Source of the DNA: Actinomycetota bacterium
GTDB lineage: Bacteria > Actinomycetota > Thermoleophilia > Gaiellales > F1-60-MAGs149
Direction: 5' to 3'
Length of the DNA: 64,000 bases
Assembly: GCA_026392355.1 (NCBI GenBank)
Contig: JAPLCF010000032.1
Location: 1 to 64,000, forward strand
This document shows, piece by piece, positions 1 through 8,066 of the stretch. The notes under the pieces were generated by a model, which made no database searches, was not told the DNA's origin, and saw only the letters and a list, made by a program, of their open reading frames with translations. Position numbers and translations under genes: made by a program. The first letter of the stretch is position 1. The number at the start of each line of letters is the position of its first letter.

Positions 1-756
1 GACGGCCTTGCGGCCCTGCGCGCCGTAGTCGAGCGTGAGGTCGTTGACGTACATCGCGACGAAGCGGTCGTTGAGCTCCGGCGCGATGCCGCGGCCGTAC
101 TCGATCGCGTAGGCGAGCGCCTCCTCGCGGTGCTCGAGGCCCACGGCCACGGCCTCCTTGAGCACGGCGGAGAGGTCGAGCGCGCGATCCTCCGGCACGT
201 CGCGACGCATCGCGACGGCGCCGAGCGGCAGCGGCAGGCCCGTGTCGCCCTCCCACCACGCGCCGAGATCGAGCACGCGCTTGAAGCCCTCCTGCTCCCA
301 CGTCAGCTGGCCCTCATGGATCACGACGCCGGCCGCGACATCGCCCGACGAGACCGCGTCCATGATCGCCTCGAAGTCGAGCTGCACCGGCTCGAACGCC
401 GGCAGCGCCAAACGGGCGGTGAGAAACGCGGTGGTCTGCGGACCGGGCACAGCAACGCGCTGGCCGGCGAGGTCGGCAGGTGCGAGGTCGGTTTTGGCGA
501 TCACGACCGGGCCGTAGCCCTCGCCGAGCGAGGCGCCGTGGCCGAGCAGGCGGTACGTGTCCTGCACGCCGGGGTACGCGCCGACAGACATGGCGGTCGC
601 CTCGAGGCGACCCTCACCCGCCCACACGTTGAGCGTCTGAATATCGGCCGGCACGAGCTCGATCTCGAAGCCGCGCAGGTCGAGCGCGTTCTCCGCGATC
701 GCCCACACCATGAAGGCGTCATCAGGGTCCGGGCTATGTCCGACGCGTACGTGCAC
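1..756 (-). CDS. mqnD: 1,4-dihydroxy-6-naphthoate synthase (MqnD), 3' end cut by window
   Basis: This gene makes a late enzyme of the futalosine route to menaquinone, which converts cyclic de-hypoxanthine futalosine to 1,4-dihydroxy-6-naphthoate. It is missing from the ORF track because it runs off the window. The frame is open for 252 codons from a GTG at 756 to base 1. The N-terminus reads HVRVGHSPDPDDAFM, the family hallmark, and the visible end has MYVNDLTLDYG, typical of the MqnD C-terminus. A GGAG ribosome site lies 5 nt before the GTG, and TAGGCT lies about 26 nt before it, giving a short leader. MqnA is the related alternative, but the HSPDPDDAFM motif favours MqnD. Confidence 0.9.
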   Translation of the reverse strand, partial: MHVRVGHSPDPDDAFMVWAIAENALDLRGFEIELVPADIQTLNVWAGEGRLEATAMSVGAYPGVQDTYRLLGHGASLGEGYGPVVIAKTDLAPADLAGQRVAVPGPQTTAFLTARLALPAFEPVQLDFEAIMDAVSSGDVAAGVVIHEGQLTWEQEGFKRVLDLGAWWEGDTGLPLPLGAVAMRRDVPEDRALDLSAVLKEAVAVGLEHREEALAYAIEYGRGIAPELNDRFVAMYVNDLTLDYGAQGRKAV

Positions 757-853
757 GAGGTCTCCAGCGGTCGATGTGGTGCGAGCCTACCAATGCTCTG
801 TTTCGCCCACGCCGTGCGCGCGGACGGGCTGTGCTCCGGCTAGGCTTCCGGCC

Positions 854-1090
854 ATGAGCGATCACGACGCCATCCCGCCCAGCCCCCAGCACCGCGACGA
901 GGAGATCCTGCAGCACGTGCTGCGCGAGGTCCACGCCGGCCGCTCCCTCGACGATGTCATGCAGGACACGTACGTCGTTGAGCGCCAGGAGGCCGGTTCG
1001 CACGAGAAGGTGCTGGACCATCCTGAGGTCGCCGAGGTCGTCGGCGACGAGATCATCGCGCAGATGCGCGCGATGCTCGACAACATCTAG
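854..1090 (+). CDS. small conserved-looking protein of unknown function (78 aa)
   Basis: A 78-residue acidic, mostly helical protein with no recognised domain, signal peptide or membrane segment. The track ORF starts further upstream, but ATG 854 is preferred because TAGGCT (841-846) sits 7 nt before it, matching the -10/start spacing of many genes here and suggesting a leaderless message. It is divergent from mqnD and its stop overlaps that of the converging cyclodeaminase-like gene by 4 nt (CTAG). Function unknown. Confidence 0.65.
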   Translation: MSDHDAIPPSPQHRDEEILQHVLREVHAGRSLDDVMQDTYVVERQEAGSHEKVLDHPEVAEVVGDEIIAQMRAMLDNI

Positions 1091-1968
1091 GCCTTCAGCG
1101 CGGCACGCGCCAAGGCGAGCAGCCCCGGCGTCGAATCGATCAGCTTTGCCACGACGAGGTCGTCGGGCTTGACGCGCGCATCGACTGCACCGGTGAGGAC
1201 GTCGTGCAGCGGCGTGACCTCCTGCCAGTCGAGGTGGCCCTCGTCGACGCACTCGCGTAGGTCGTCGGCGATCACGCGCGCCACCATCGGGGCGTCGCAT
1301 GCCACGAACGCGGCGTCGGCCAGCAGGCGGTAGTCGAGCTCGCGACGACCACGGCGGTCGGCGCCCAAGGCGAGGACGGATGCACCGGGCGCAACCCAGT
1401 CGGCGCGCAGCGCCGGGTCGCGGGCGTTCGTGGCCGTCACGACGAGCGAGGCATCGCGCACCGCAGTGGCGGCATCTCCCACGATCTTGCCGAGCGCGGC
1501 GGCCTCGGCAGCCGCGGCCGGATCGGGATCATGGATCGTGATCTTCGCGAGGTGGAGTGTCTGGCCAAGCTCGGCGATCGTGCGGCGGGCAAGCGGCCCC
1601 GCACCGAGCACGCCGAGCGTGACCGGCCCCTCCCCCAGCAGGCGCGGCGCGATGAGGCCGGCCGTGGCGGCGACGGCGGCCACTGCAGTTTCGTCTGCGC
1701 CGAAGGCGCCGATCGTCGAACCCTCCGGGTCGATAATCGTGCACGTGCGCGACGAGGTGCGGCGCCCGCCAGCGGTGATCAGCACCGCGCGGTAGCCGTC
1801 GGCGTCGATCGTGGTCGTCACGCCCGTCCAGCCGTCGCCACGCAGCATCACCTGCGGTGCGGGCAGGTCGTCGAAGTCATCGGGCTCCACGCGCAGCGCG
1901 GTATCGATGATCGCCCGCACCTGCGCGGGCTTGAGCCGCGCGATCGCCTTCTGCAGATCGACGGCCAC
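1087..1968 (-). CDS. ornithine cyclodeaminase / mu-crystallin family protein
   Basis: A 293-residue NAD(P)-dependent enzyme of the ornithine cyclodeaminase/mu-crystallin superfamily. Members deaminate ornithine to proline, reduce ketimines or pyrroline carboxylates, or make alanine. The Rossmann segment VTLGVLGAGPLARRTIAEL and the following acidic strand end HDPDP fit the family, as do the N-terminal barrel and the VVTATNARDP stretch. The start is set at GTG 1968 rather than the upstream track start, because the preceding same-strand gene ends at 1971; the two are probably co-transcribed with a 2-nt gap. The substrate cannot be read from sequence. Confidence 0.8.
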   Translation of the reverse strand: MAVDLQKAIARLKPAQVRAIIDTALRVEPDDFDDLPAPQVMLRGDGWTGVTTTIDADGYRAVLITAGGRRTSSRTCTIIDPEGSTIGAFGADETAVAAVAATAGLIAPRLLGEGPVTLGVLGAGPLARRTIAELGQTLHLAKITIHDPDPAAAAEAAALGKIVGDAATAVRDASLVVTATNARDPALRADWVAPGASVLALGADRRGRRELDYRLLADAAFVACDAPMVARVIADDLRECVDEGHLDWQEVTPLHDVLTGAVDARVKPDDLVVAKLIDSTPGLLALARAALKA

Positions 1969-1970
1969 CG

Positions 1971-2369
1971 CTACTCCATCGCGCGATGCAGCACGACGAC
2001 GGCGAGGGCCTCGACCGCCAACACCGCATCGCCGCGCAGATCCTCGACGACCGTCGCGGTGCACGGGCACGTGTCGGGCACCACACCGGCGAGCTCGGCG
2101 AGCGCGCCTTGCAACGCATCGCCGTAGCCGTCTTCCATCAGGCCCGACGCGGTCTCGAGCGCGGCGCGCGAGCCAGCGGAGGACGACTCTCTGGGGTTGC
2201 CCTCGGCCGCCGCGAGCAGCAGACCGCGACGCGAGACGGCGTTGAGCTCGTCCTCGTCGATCGCGAGCGCGTCGAAAACAAGGTCGATCAGCACGGGTGC
2301 GGCGGCAGGGGTGCGGTCCTCGGGCTCAAGCCCGACGAGCGCCTCCTCGATTGCAAACAGGGCCTCCAT
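1971..2369 (-). CDS. hypothetical protein (132 aa) coupled to the cyclodeaminase-like gene
   Basis: A 132-residue acidic protein with no recognised family. It starts MEALFAIEEALVGLEPEDRT and has a CPC motif around residue 101. There is no signal peptide or clear membrane helix. ATG 2369 is supported by TACGCT 8 nt upstream (2378-2383 on the minus strand), the local leaderless spacing. It lies 2 nt before the downstream cyclodeaminase-like gene, so the two form a small operon. The track ORF that continues upstream is a frame shadow of the response regulator. Confidence 0.65.
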   Translation of the reverse strand: MEALFAIEEALVGLEPEDRTPAAAPVLIDLVFDALAIDEDELNAVSRRGLLLAAAEGNPRESSSAGSRAALETASGLMEDGYGDALQGALAELAGVVPDTCPCTATVVEDLRGDAVLAVEALAVVVLHRAME

Positions 2370-2394
2370 TTGGGGGCAGCGTAGCCGCGTTTGG

Positions 2395-3126
2395 CTAGCG
2401 GAGTCCGAGCGCCGTGCGCAACGCGCGCGTCTGGCGGCGCGCCACCTCGAGCGCCGTACCGTTCTTGTCTGACAGCCGCACCTGTACGCGCCCCTCACCG
2501 ACGGGCTCGAGGGCCGCAACGAGCGCGAGGTTGACGATCTGCGAGCGGTGGATGCGCATGAACGTGCTGGGCAACAGATCCTCCAGCGCACGCAGCGAAC
2601 GCGGCGAGCCGAGCACACGGCCGTCGGCAAGGGCGATGCGCGAACGGTCGCGATCGGCCTCGGCGTACGCGACCTCGGCCGGGTCAACCAGCAGCGTCTC
2701 CTCCCCATCGCCATCGACGGGAATGCGCGCCTCGATCGCGGCGCCGGGCGCGGTGCCGGCGCGGATCGCCGCGACGCGGCGAACCGTGGTGAGCAAGCGA
2801 TCCTCGCGCACCGGCTTGAGCAGGTAGTCGACGGCCTCGACGGAGAACGCCTGGATCGCGCGGTCGTCGTGGGCCGTGACGAACACGACCGTCGGTCGGT
2901 GCGGCAATGCAGCCAGCGTCTTGGCGAGCTCGATGCCGCCCTTGCCGCCCGGCATCGAGATGTCGAGGAACACGACGTCGTACGCCATGCGCTCGGCCAG
3001 CACCAGCGCCTCGCGGGCACTTGCGGCCTCGCCCGCCACCTCGATGCCGTCGATGCCGGTGAGGAGGTGGCGCAGCTCGCCGCGGGCCGGCGCCTCGTCA
3101 TCGACGATCAGCGCCAGCAGCGTCAT
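2395..3126 (-). CDS. LytTR-family response regulator
   Basis: A 243-residue DNA-binding response regulator of the LytR/AgrA type. The receiver domain (about 1-120) has the acidic pocket LIVDDEAPAR, a phospho-acceptor Asp in VVFLDISMPGG and the conserved Lys in YLLKPV. The C-terminal half (about 140-243) has the LytTR beta-type domain, with FMRIHRSQIVNL typical of it. The start overlaps the stop of the sensor kinase by 4 nt (ATGA), so the pair are translated together. Targets are unknown; LytTR regulators often control cell-envelope, carbon-uptake or exported-product genes. Confidence 0.9.
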   Translation of the reverse strand: MTLLALIVDDEAPARGELRHLLTGIDGIEVAGEAASAREALVLAERMAYDVVFLDISMPGGKGGIELAKTLAALPHRPTVVFVTAHDDRAIQAFSVEAVDYLLKPVREDRLLTTVRRVAAIRAGTAPGAAIEARIPVDGDGEETLLVDPAEVAYAEADRDRSRIALADGRVLGSPRSLRALEDLLPSTFMRIHRSQIVNLALVAALEPVGEGRVQVRLSDKNGTALEVARRQTRALRTALGLR

Positions 3127-4523
3127 GCCGCCACCTCAACGTGGGCCGGCGGCTCGATCGGCACGAGGATGCTGATCGACGTGCCGAGCACCGGCGCGCT
3201 CGCGATGCGGAGCCGGCCCTCGTCGCCGTAGTACGCCTGGATGCGGCGATGCACCGACGCGAGGCCAAGGCCCGCCGCGCCGCTGCCGTAGCCCGGCTCG
3301 AGCACGCGCTCGGCGTCTTCTTGCGCGATGCCACGGCCGTTGTCGCGCACGATCACACGCAGGCGACCGAAGCGCACATCGGCGCGCACGACGACGCGCA
3401 ACGGCTGGTCGGTCTTGCCGTGCTTGATCGCGTTCTCGACGAGCGGTTGCACGAGAAACGGCGGCACCATCACCTCGTTGGCCGCGGGGCTGATGCGGCG
3501 ATCGATCACGAGGGCCTGGCCAAAGCGCGCCTGCTCGAGCTCGAGGTACGCCTCCACGTGCCGCATCTCGTCGGCGAACGAGACGAACTGCGACGGCTGG
3601 CGCAGCGTGGAGCGGCAGTACTCGGCGAACGTGGTGATGAGGTGCCTTGCCTCGTCGGGCTGCGTGCGGATAAACGCGGCGATCGTGTTGAGCGCGTTGA
3701 ACAGGAAGTGCGGCTCGATCTGCGCCTGCAAGGCGGCGAGCTCGGCGGAGGCGCTGGCGCGAGCGTGCACCTCGACCTCACCGGCGGCGAGCGCGTTCGA
3801 GACGAGGCCGCACAGCGACTCCATGACCGCGCGCTCCTGGTCGGAGATCTCGAGTGCGCCCTCAGAGAACGCGATGATCGAGCCGATCGCGCGACCGCGC
3901 ACAATCAGCGGCCCGACGACGGCCGAACGCAGCGGACACGTGGAGATGCAGCCGTGGCGCCAGCCGGCGGGCAGGCGCGCGACGCGCTCCTCGTCCATTG
4001 CCTGCACCGCGCCGGGCGGTGCTGCCGTACCAGCACCGTGATGGTCTGCCGCGAGGCCCACGTGTGCGAGCACCTGGCTGCGATCCGACACCGCGAGCGC
4101 GGCGTAGCCCAAACGCTCCTGCGCCTCACGGGCCAGCAACTGGGCAGCCGCGGGCGTGAGGCCCTCGCGCAGCACCGGCGTGGTGATCGCCACGATCTCG
4201 AGGATTGCGGCGGCCGGACCGCTGCCCAACACGCTGCCGTCCCGCATCGAGGAGCGCACGAGACCCAGGAAGAGCACCAGTAGGAACGTGGTGATCGCCA
4301 CGACGGGCACGACCGCAACGGCGCGCACATCCCAGCGAGAGAAGGCCTCGAGCGCGAGGCCAACGAGGCCCGCCTGGAACAGACCGATGATTGCCGCCGC
4401 CAGCATTGGCCCGCGCAAATCCGCCCAATGGCGGCGCCCGGCACGCGCCGAACGGCCGCGCTGGCTCGAGATCCACGTAAACGGCGCGTCGCGTCGCTGC
4501 TCGTCGGGGTCGAGAGGGTCCAC
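3123..4523 (-). CDS. LytS-type sensor histidine kinase
   Basis: A 466-residue membrane sensor kinase paired with the LytTR regulator. Two hydrophobic segments lie near residues 38-60 and 68-90, followed by a GAF-like region with several Cys and His residues (about 120-250). The His_kinase domain has the phospho-acceptor in QAQIEPHFLFNALNTIAA. The ATPase domain has PPFLVQPLVENAIKHG (N box) and DNGRGI. The start is GTG; TAGCAT lies 8 nt upstream, suggesting a leaderless transcript diverging from the VanW gene. The signal is unknown. The GAF-like region could bind a small ligand or metal. Confidence 0.88.
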   Translation of the reverse strand: MDPLDPDEQRRDAPFTWISSQRGRSARAGRRHWADLRGPMLAAAIIGLFQAGLVGLALEAFSRWDVRAVAVVPVVAITTFLLVLFLGLVRSSMRDGSVLGSGPAAAILEIVAITTPVLREGLTPAAAQLLAREAQERLGYAALAVSDRSQVLAHVGLAADHHGAGTAAPPGAVQAMDEERVARLPAGWRHGCISTCPLRSAVVGPLIVRGRAIGSIIAFSEGALEISDQERAVMESLCGLVSNALAAGEVEVHARASASAELAALQAQIEPHFLFNALNTIAAFIRTQPDEARHLITTFAEYCRSTLRQPSQFVSFADEMRHVEAYLELEQARFGQALVIDRRISPAANEVMVPPFLVQPLVENAIKHGKTDQPLRVVVRADVRFGRLRVIVRDNGRGIAQEDAERVLEPGYGSGAAGLGLASVHRRIQAYYGDEGRLRIASAPVLGTSISILVPIEPPAHVEVAA

Positions 4524-4602
4524 TGCGGTTGATGCTACCCGGGGTGCGAGCGGGATCGCACTAGGGAACCCAGACGACGGGTATCATGGGTCGCCGGTAG
4601 CA

Positions 4603-6462
4603 ATGGCCCAATCTCCGCCTGCCCGCACCCCTCTACAGCCCGGCTCCGGCCCCGGCCCGCGCACGGTTTACCGTGCCGCGCCTCGGCGTGCCCGCAAGAG
4701 CACGCGCAACCGTCGCATCGCCGTACTGGTGATCCTCGTGCTGGTCGCGCTCGTGATCGTCCGCGGCCTGACGATGCGCGGCGAGGTAGCACCCGGGGTA
4801 ACCGTCAACGGCGTCGAGATCGGTGGCCTGTCGCCCGAGGATGCCCGGCTGAAGCTGAAGGACGAACTCGCGCCCCAGCTCGATACGACGATCGCCGTGA
4901 CACTCGACGCGCAGACGGCGCCGATGAATCCCGCCGAGTTGGATGCCCGTGTCGACTACCGCCGGACCGTCGAACGCGCCATGCAGACGGGACGCCTACA
5001 GTCGCTGCTCCTGCCGCTCATCCACTCGTCAGAGCTCGCACCCACGATCGCAACCCCCGCGCGCGCCCGCATCCCCGCGAATCTCCGCATGATCTCCGAG
5101 CCCGCGCGCAACGCGACCGTGCGCATTGCCAACGGCAAGACGACCATCTCGCCGGCCCGCGACGGCCACTCGATCTCGCCGCGTGCGATCCTGCTGGCCA
5201 CCGCCACGGCTGCGCTCGATGGCAAGCGCAAGCTCGTGCTCAAGTCGGAGGTGACCAAGCCGACCATCTCGACGGAGGCGGCGAAGGCTGCTGCCTCGCA
5301 AGCCGTCGAGCTCGCCTCGGCACCTGTCGCGCTCAACGCCGACGGCCAACGCGTTGGTGCGCTGCCCACCGCCGCGCTGCAGAACGCCGTGATGGTGCGC
5401 AACATCGATGGCAAGGCGACGATCACGTTCTCGCCCAAGATTCTCGCCCCGGCCGTAACCGAGGTGCTGGGCACGAAGATCCGCGAGCCGCAGAACGCCA
5501 TGTGGGACACCAACGGCCAGCGCGCCTGGGTGGAGCCCGCCAAGGAGGGCATTGGCTTCGACGCGCAGAAGGTGGCCGACGCCGTGCGCGCCGCAGCGCT
5601 CGGCGGCGGCGCTCGCCAGGCCGACATCGAGCTCACCCGCACGCCGCCGCGGCGCTCGACGGCCGACGCCGAGAAGTTCGGCATCACCACGAAGATCGCG
5701 GGCGCCACGACCGAGCTCGGCGACTCGTCGGAGAACCGCATCCACAACGTCGCCCTGATGGCCGATATCCTCGACAACCGCCTCGTGATGCCCGGCGAGC
5801 AGTTCTCGTTCAACGACGCCGTCGGCCCGCGCTCGCCCGAGCGCGGCTTCCTCGAAGGACAGGCGATCGTCGGCGGCCTGATGATCCCCTCGATCGGTGG
5901 CGGCGTCTGCCAGGTCGCCTCGACCCTCTACGACGCAGTATTCGCGGGCGGCCTTGAGGTCGACGAGCGCCACAACCACGACTTCTATATCTCGCACTAC
6001 GGTGACGGCATGGACGCCACCGTCTCGTGGGATGGCCCTGACTTCCGCTTCACCAACAACACCGAGCACCCCGTGCTGATCCGCGCCACCGCCGACAACA
6101 GCACGATGATCGTCAACCTCTACTCATCCCCGTCTGACGGCCGCGTCGTCGAGACGCGTGTCAGCGAACGCTACGCGCTCAAGGAGCCCGAGAAGCGCTA
6201 CATCGAGGATCCGACCGCGCCGCCGAAGACCGTCGTGCCGTACACCGACGGTCAGGCCGGCTTCGCGGTCGACGTCACGCGCATCGTGAAGCGCGACGGC
6301 AAGGTGCTGTCGGAGGATGTCTTCGTGTCGACGTACAACACGCAGCCACAGTGGTTCATCGTCGGTCCCGGTGCGTTCCCGCCCGGCGATGGGATCACCG
6401 AGGCGCCGCCGTACGGGTGGGTTAGCCCGTACGACCCGAACCCGCCGAAGACCGTCTCCTAG
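4603..6462 (+). CDS. VanW family protein with peptidoglycan-binding-like domains
   Basis: A 619-residue membrane-anchored wall protein. A basic N-terminus is followed by one membrane helix (about 46-62), then two repeats resembling the PG_binding_4 domain (GVTVNGVEIGGLSPEDA near 70), then the VanW domain marked by FNDAVGPRSPERGF and GGGVCQVASTLYDAV. A C-terminal G5-like tail ends the protein. VanW proteins are found with glycopeptide resistance and cell-wall genes, but their activity is not settled. ATG 4603 was chosen over the much longer track start because TATCAT lies 15 nt before it and upstream sequence is antisense to the kinase. Its stop overlaps that of the converging LacI gene. Confidence 0.87.
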   Translation: MAQSPPARTPLQPGSGPGPRTVYRAAPRRARKSTRNRRIAVLVILVLVALVIVRGLTMRGEVAPGVTVNGVEIGGLSPEDARLKLKDELAPQLDTTIAVTLDAQTAPMNPAELDARVDYRRTVERAMQTGRLQSLLLPLIHSSELAPTIATPARARIPANLRMISEPARNATVRIANGKTTISPARDGHSISPRAILLATATAALDGKRKLVLKSEVTKPTISTEAAKAAASQAVELASAPVALNADGQRVGALPTAALQNAVMVRNIDGKATITFSPKILAPAVTEVLGTKIREPQNAMWDTNGQRAWVEPAKEGIGFDAQKVADAVRAAALGGGARQADIELTRTPPRRSTADAEKFGITTKIAGATTELGDSSENRIHNVALMADILDNRLVMPGEQFSFNDAVGPRSPERGFLEGQAIVGGLMIPSIGGGVCQVASTLYDAVFAGGLEVDERHNHDFYISHYGDGMDATVSWDGPDFRFTNNTEHPVLIRATADNSTMIVNLYSSPSDGRVVETRVSERYALKEPEKRYIEDPTAPPKTVVPYTDGQAGFAVDVTRIVKRDGKVLSEDVFVSTYNTQPQWFIVGPGAFPPGDGITEAPPYGWVSPYDPNPPKTVS

Positions 6463-7466
6463 CTCGGCGCCGGACCGCTCGAGTCGCGCACGACCATCGT
6501 CGGTGCGATCACGACACGATGGTCGCCACGATCGCCTGCGAGATAGTCGACGAGGAAGCCGACGGCAGCACGCGCCGTACGGTCGATGCTCCAATTGACG
6601 CTCGTGAGCGGCGGATCGACGAGACGCGAGAGCGGGTGGTCATCGAAGCCCACGACGGAGATGTCACGGGGCACCTGGAGGCCCAGCTCGCGGCAGCCAT
6701 GGAGCACGCCGTACGCGATCGAGTCGGAGAGGCAGAAGATTGCGGTCGGACGGTCGGCGCGCTCGAGCACCTCAAGTGCGAGCGGGCGCGAGCCGTCGAG
6801 CGAGTAGGCGCACTGCACGATCTCGCAGTCGAGCCCAAGCGTCGCGGCCTGCTCTCGTACCGCGCGCTCCGTCGGCCGGTCCGGCGACGCCTCGACGGCC
6901 CACGACAGCACGGCGATGCGCCGATGTCCGAGGGAGTGCAGGTGCCGCAGCATCTCGCCCACGCCCGTGGTCTGGTCGAACGCAACCTCACCCGCCAGCT
7001 CGGCACCGGGCAGACGGCCGGAGATAGTGACCGTCGGCGTGCGCTCCGTCAGCTTGGCCCAGTCGCCACCCGCCGGGCCGATCGGTGCGACCAGCAGGCC
7101 ATCGACGCGCTGCGCAGCGAGGCGGGCGGCGAGCGCAAGCTCCTCGGCCGGGTCGCCATCGGCATCGGCCAGAATCGTGTGCAGGCCATGCGTGCGCAAC
7201 TCGCGCTGCACGGCGTGGGCGAGCGTCTGCTGCCAGAAGTCGGCGAGGCTGCCGACGAGGACGCCGATCGTGCCCGTGCGGCCGCCACGCAGGGCGCGTG
7301 CCACGGGGTCGGCTGAGTAACCGAGCTGGTCGGCCACAGCCTGCACGCGCTCGATCGTTGCGGCCGAGACTCGCTCGCCACGCAGCGCGTAGGACACTGC
7401 GGTGACAGAAAGACCCGTCTCTTCCGCAATCTGCTTGATCGTCGGGCGCTTCGGCGTGGCAGCCAT
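6459..7466 (-). CDS. LacI-family transcriptional regulator
   Basis: A 335-residue repressor-type protein. The N-terminal helix-turn-helix (TIKQIAEETGLSVTAVSYAL, residues 9-28) is followed by the hinge helix and a periplasmic-binding-like sensor domain, including VVGFDDHPLSRLVDPPLTSV, typical of sugar-responsive members. TACGCT lies 6 nt before the ATG, suggesting a leaderless transcript. A LacI-type palindrome about 90 nt upstream (7558-7569) could be its own operator. No sugar genes are adjacent, so its regulon is probably elsewhere or includes the divergent unknown gene. Confidence 0.9.
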   Translation of the reverse strand: MAATPKRPTIKQIAEETGLSVTAVSYALRGERVSAATIERVQAVADQLGYSADPVARALRGGRTGTIGVLVGSLADFWQQTLAHAVQRELRTHGLHTILADADGDPAEELALAARLAAQRVDGLLVAPIGPAGGDWAKLTERTPTVTISGRLPGAELAGEVAFDQTTGVGEMLRHLHSLGHRRIAVLSWAVEASPDRPTERAVREQAATLGLDCEIVQCAYSLDGSRPLALEVLERADRPTAIFCLSDSIAYGVLHGCRELGLQVPRDISVVGFDDHPLSRLVDPPLTSVNWSIDRTARAAVGFLVDYLAGDRGDHRVVIAPTMVVRDSSGPAPS

Positions 7467-7557
7467 GGGCGGAGCGTACCGTGCTGCGCCCGTCGCGGGC
7501 GGATTGGTGGGAATTTTGCGCTGTGGAGCGTCAAGCGAGCCCTTTTCCCGCCCTATG

Positions 7558-7582
7558 TGAATCGTTTCAGTTTATCGTTTCA
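7558..7582. promoter_or_regulatory. LacI-type operator with adjacent half-repeat
   Basis: TGAATCGTTTCA (7558-7569) is an interrupted palindrome with the central CG usual for LacI-family operators. The nine-base ATCGTTTCA recurs 13 bp further on (7574-7582). It lies in the divergent gap between the LacI regulator and the unknown gene at 7665. The surroundings are unusually AT-rich for this window. The rest of the 198-bp gap shows nothing else clear. Binding is inferred. Confidence 0.5.
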
Positions 7583-7664
7583 TGTATCGTGTTCGCAACG
7601 GATCGCCGGTTTGCGCGCACGACGCATCCGCCTGCAGTCCGCCCTCGGCTGCCACACTGCGGAC

Positions 7665-8063
7665 ATGCAGCCCGAGCAGATCGCCGCCGGCCTCTTGGAC
7701 GCCTCGCTCCCCCAGTCCGCGTGGACCCACCGCGGCCACATCACCGCCGCGCACGTCCTGATCTCCGAGCACGGGCCAGAGACGACGCTGACGCTCTGCC
7801 GCGAGCGGATCCCCCTGCTCAACGACGCCCACGGCGTGGAGAACTCGCAGACGGGTGGCTACCACGAGACGCTGACCGTCTTCTACGTCGCAGCGGTCGC
7901 CGACGCCGTCCAGCGCGGCCTCACGATCGACGAGACGGTCGCCGAGCTCGACCGTAACGCCGCGCTGCGGTGGTGGAGCGAGCCGGTGCTGATGAGCGTC
8001 GAGGCACGCCGCGGCTTCGTCGCTCCAGACGTCGCCGCGCCGCCGTTTGCGCTGAGCGCCTGA
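7665..8063 (+). CDS. uncharacterised protein with WTHxxH motif (132 aa)
   Basis: A 132-residue soluble protein. I place the start at ATG 7665 (QPEQIAAGLLDASLPQSAWTHR), which drops 36 unlikely residues from the track ORF. It has a WTHRGHITAAHVL segment and a GGYHETLT segment; His-rich patterns of this kind recur in uncharacterised bacterial proteins. The His residues might bind metal, but I know of no assigned function. It faces the LacI regulator across the operator-like palindrome, so it could be under that control. Its stop is 4 nt from the end of the converging polX. Confidence 0.65.
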   Translation: MQPEQIAAGLLDASLPQSAWTHRGHITAAHVLISEHGPETTLTLCRERIPLLNDAHGVENSQTGGYHETLTVFYVAAVADAVQRGLTIDETVAELDRNAALRWWSEPVLMSVEARRGFVAPDVAAPPFALSA

Positions 8064-8066
8064 GAT

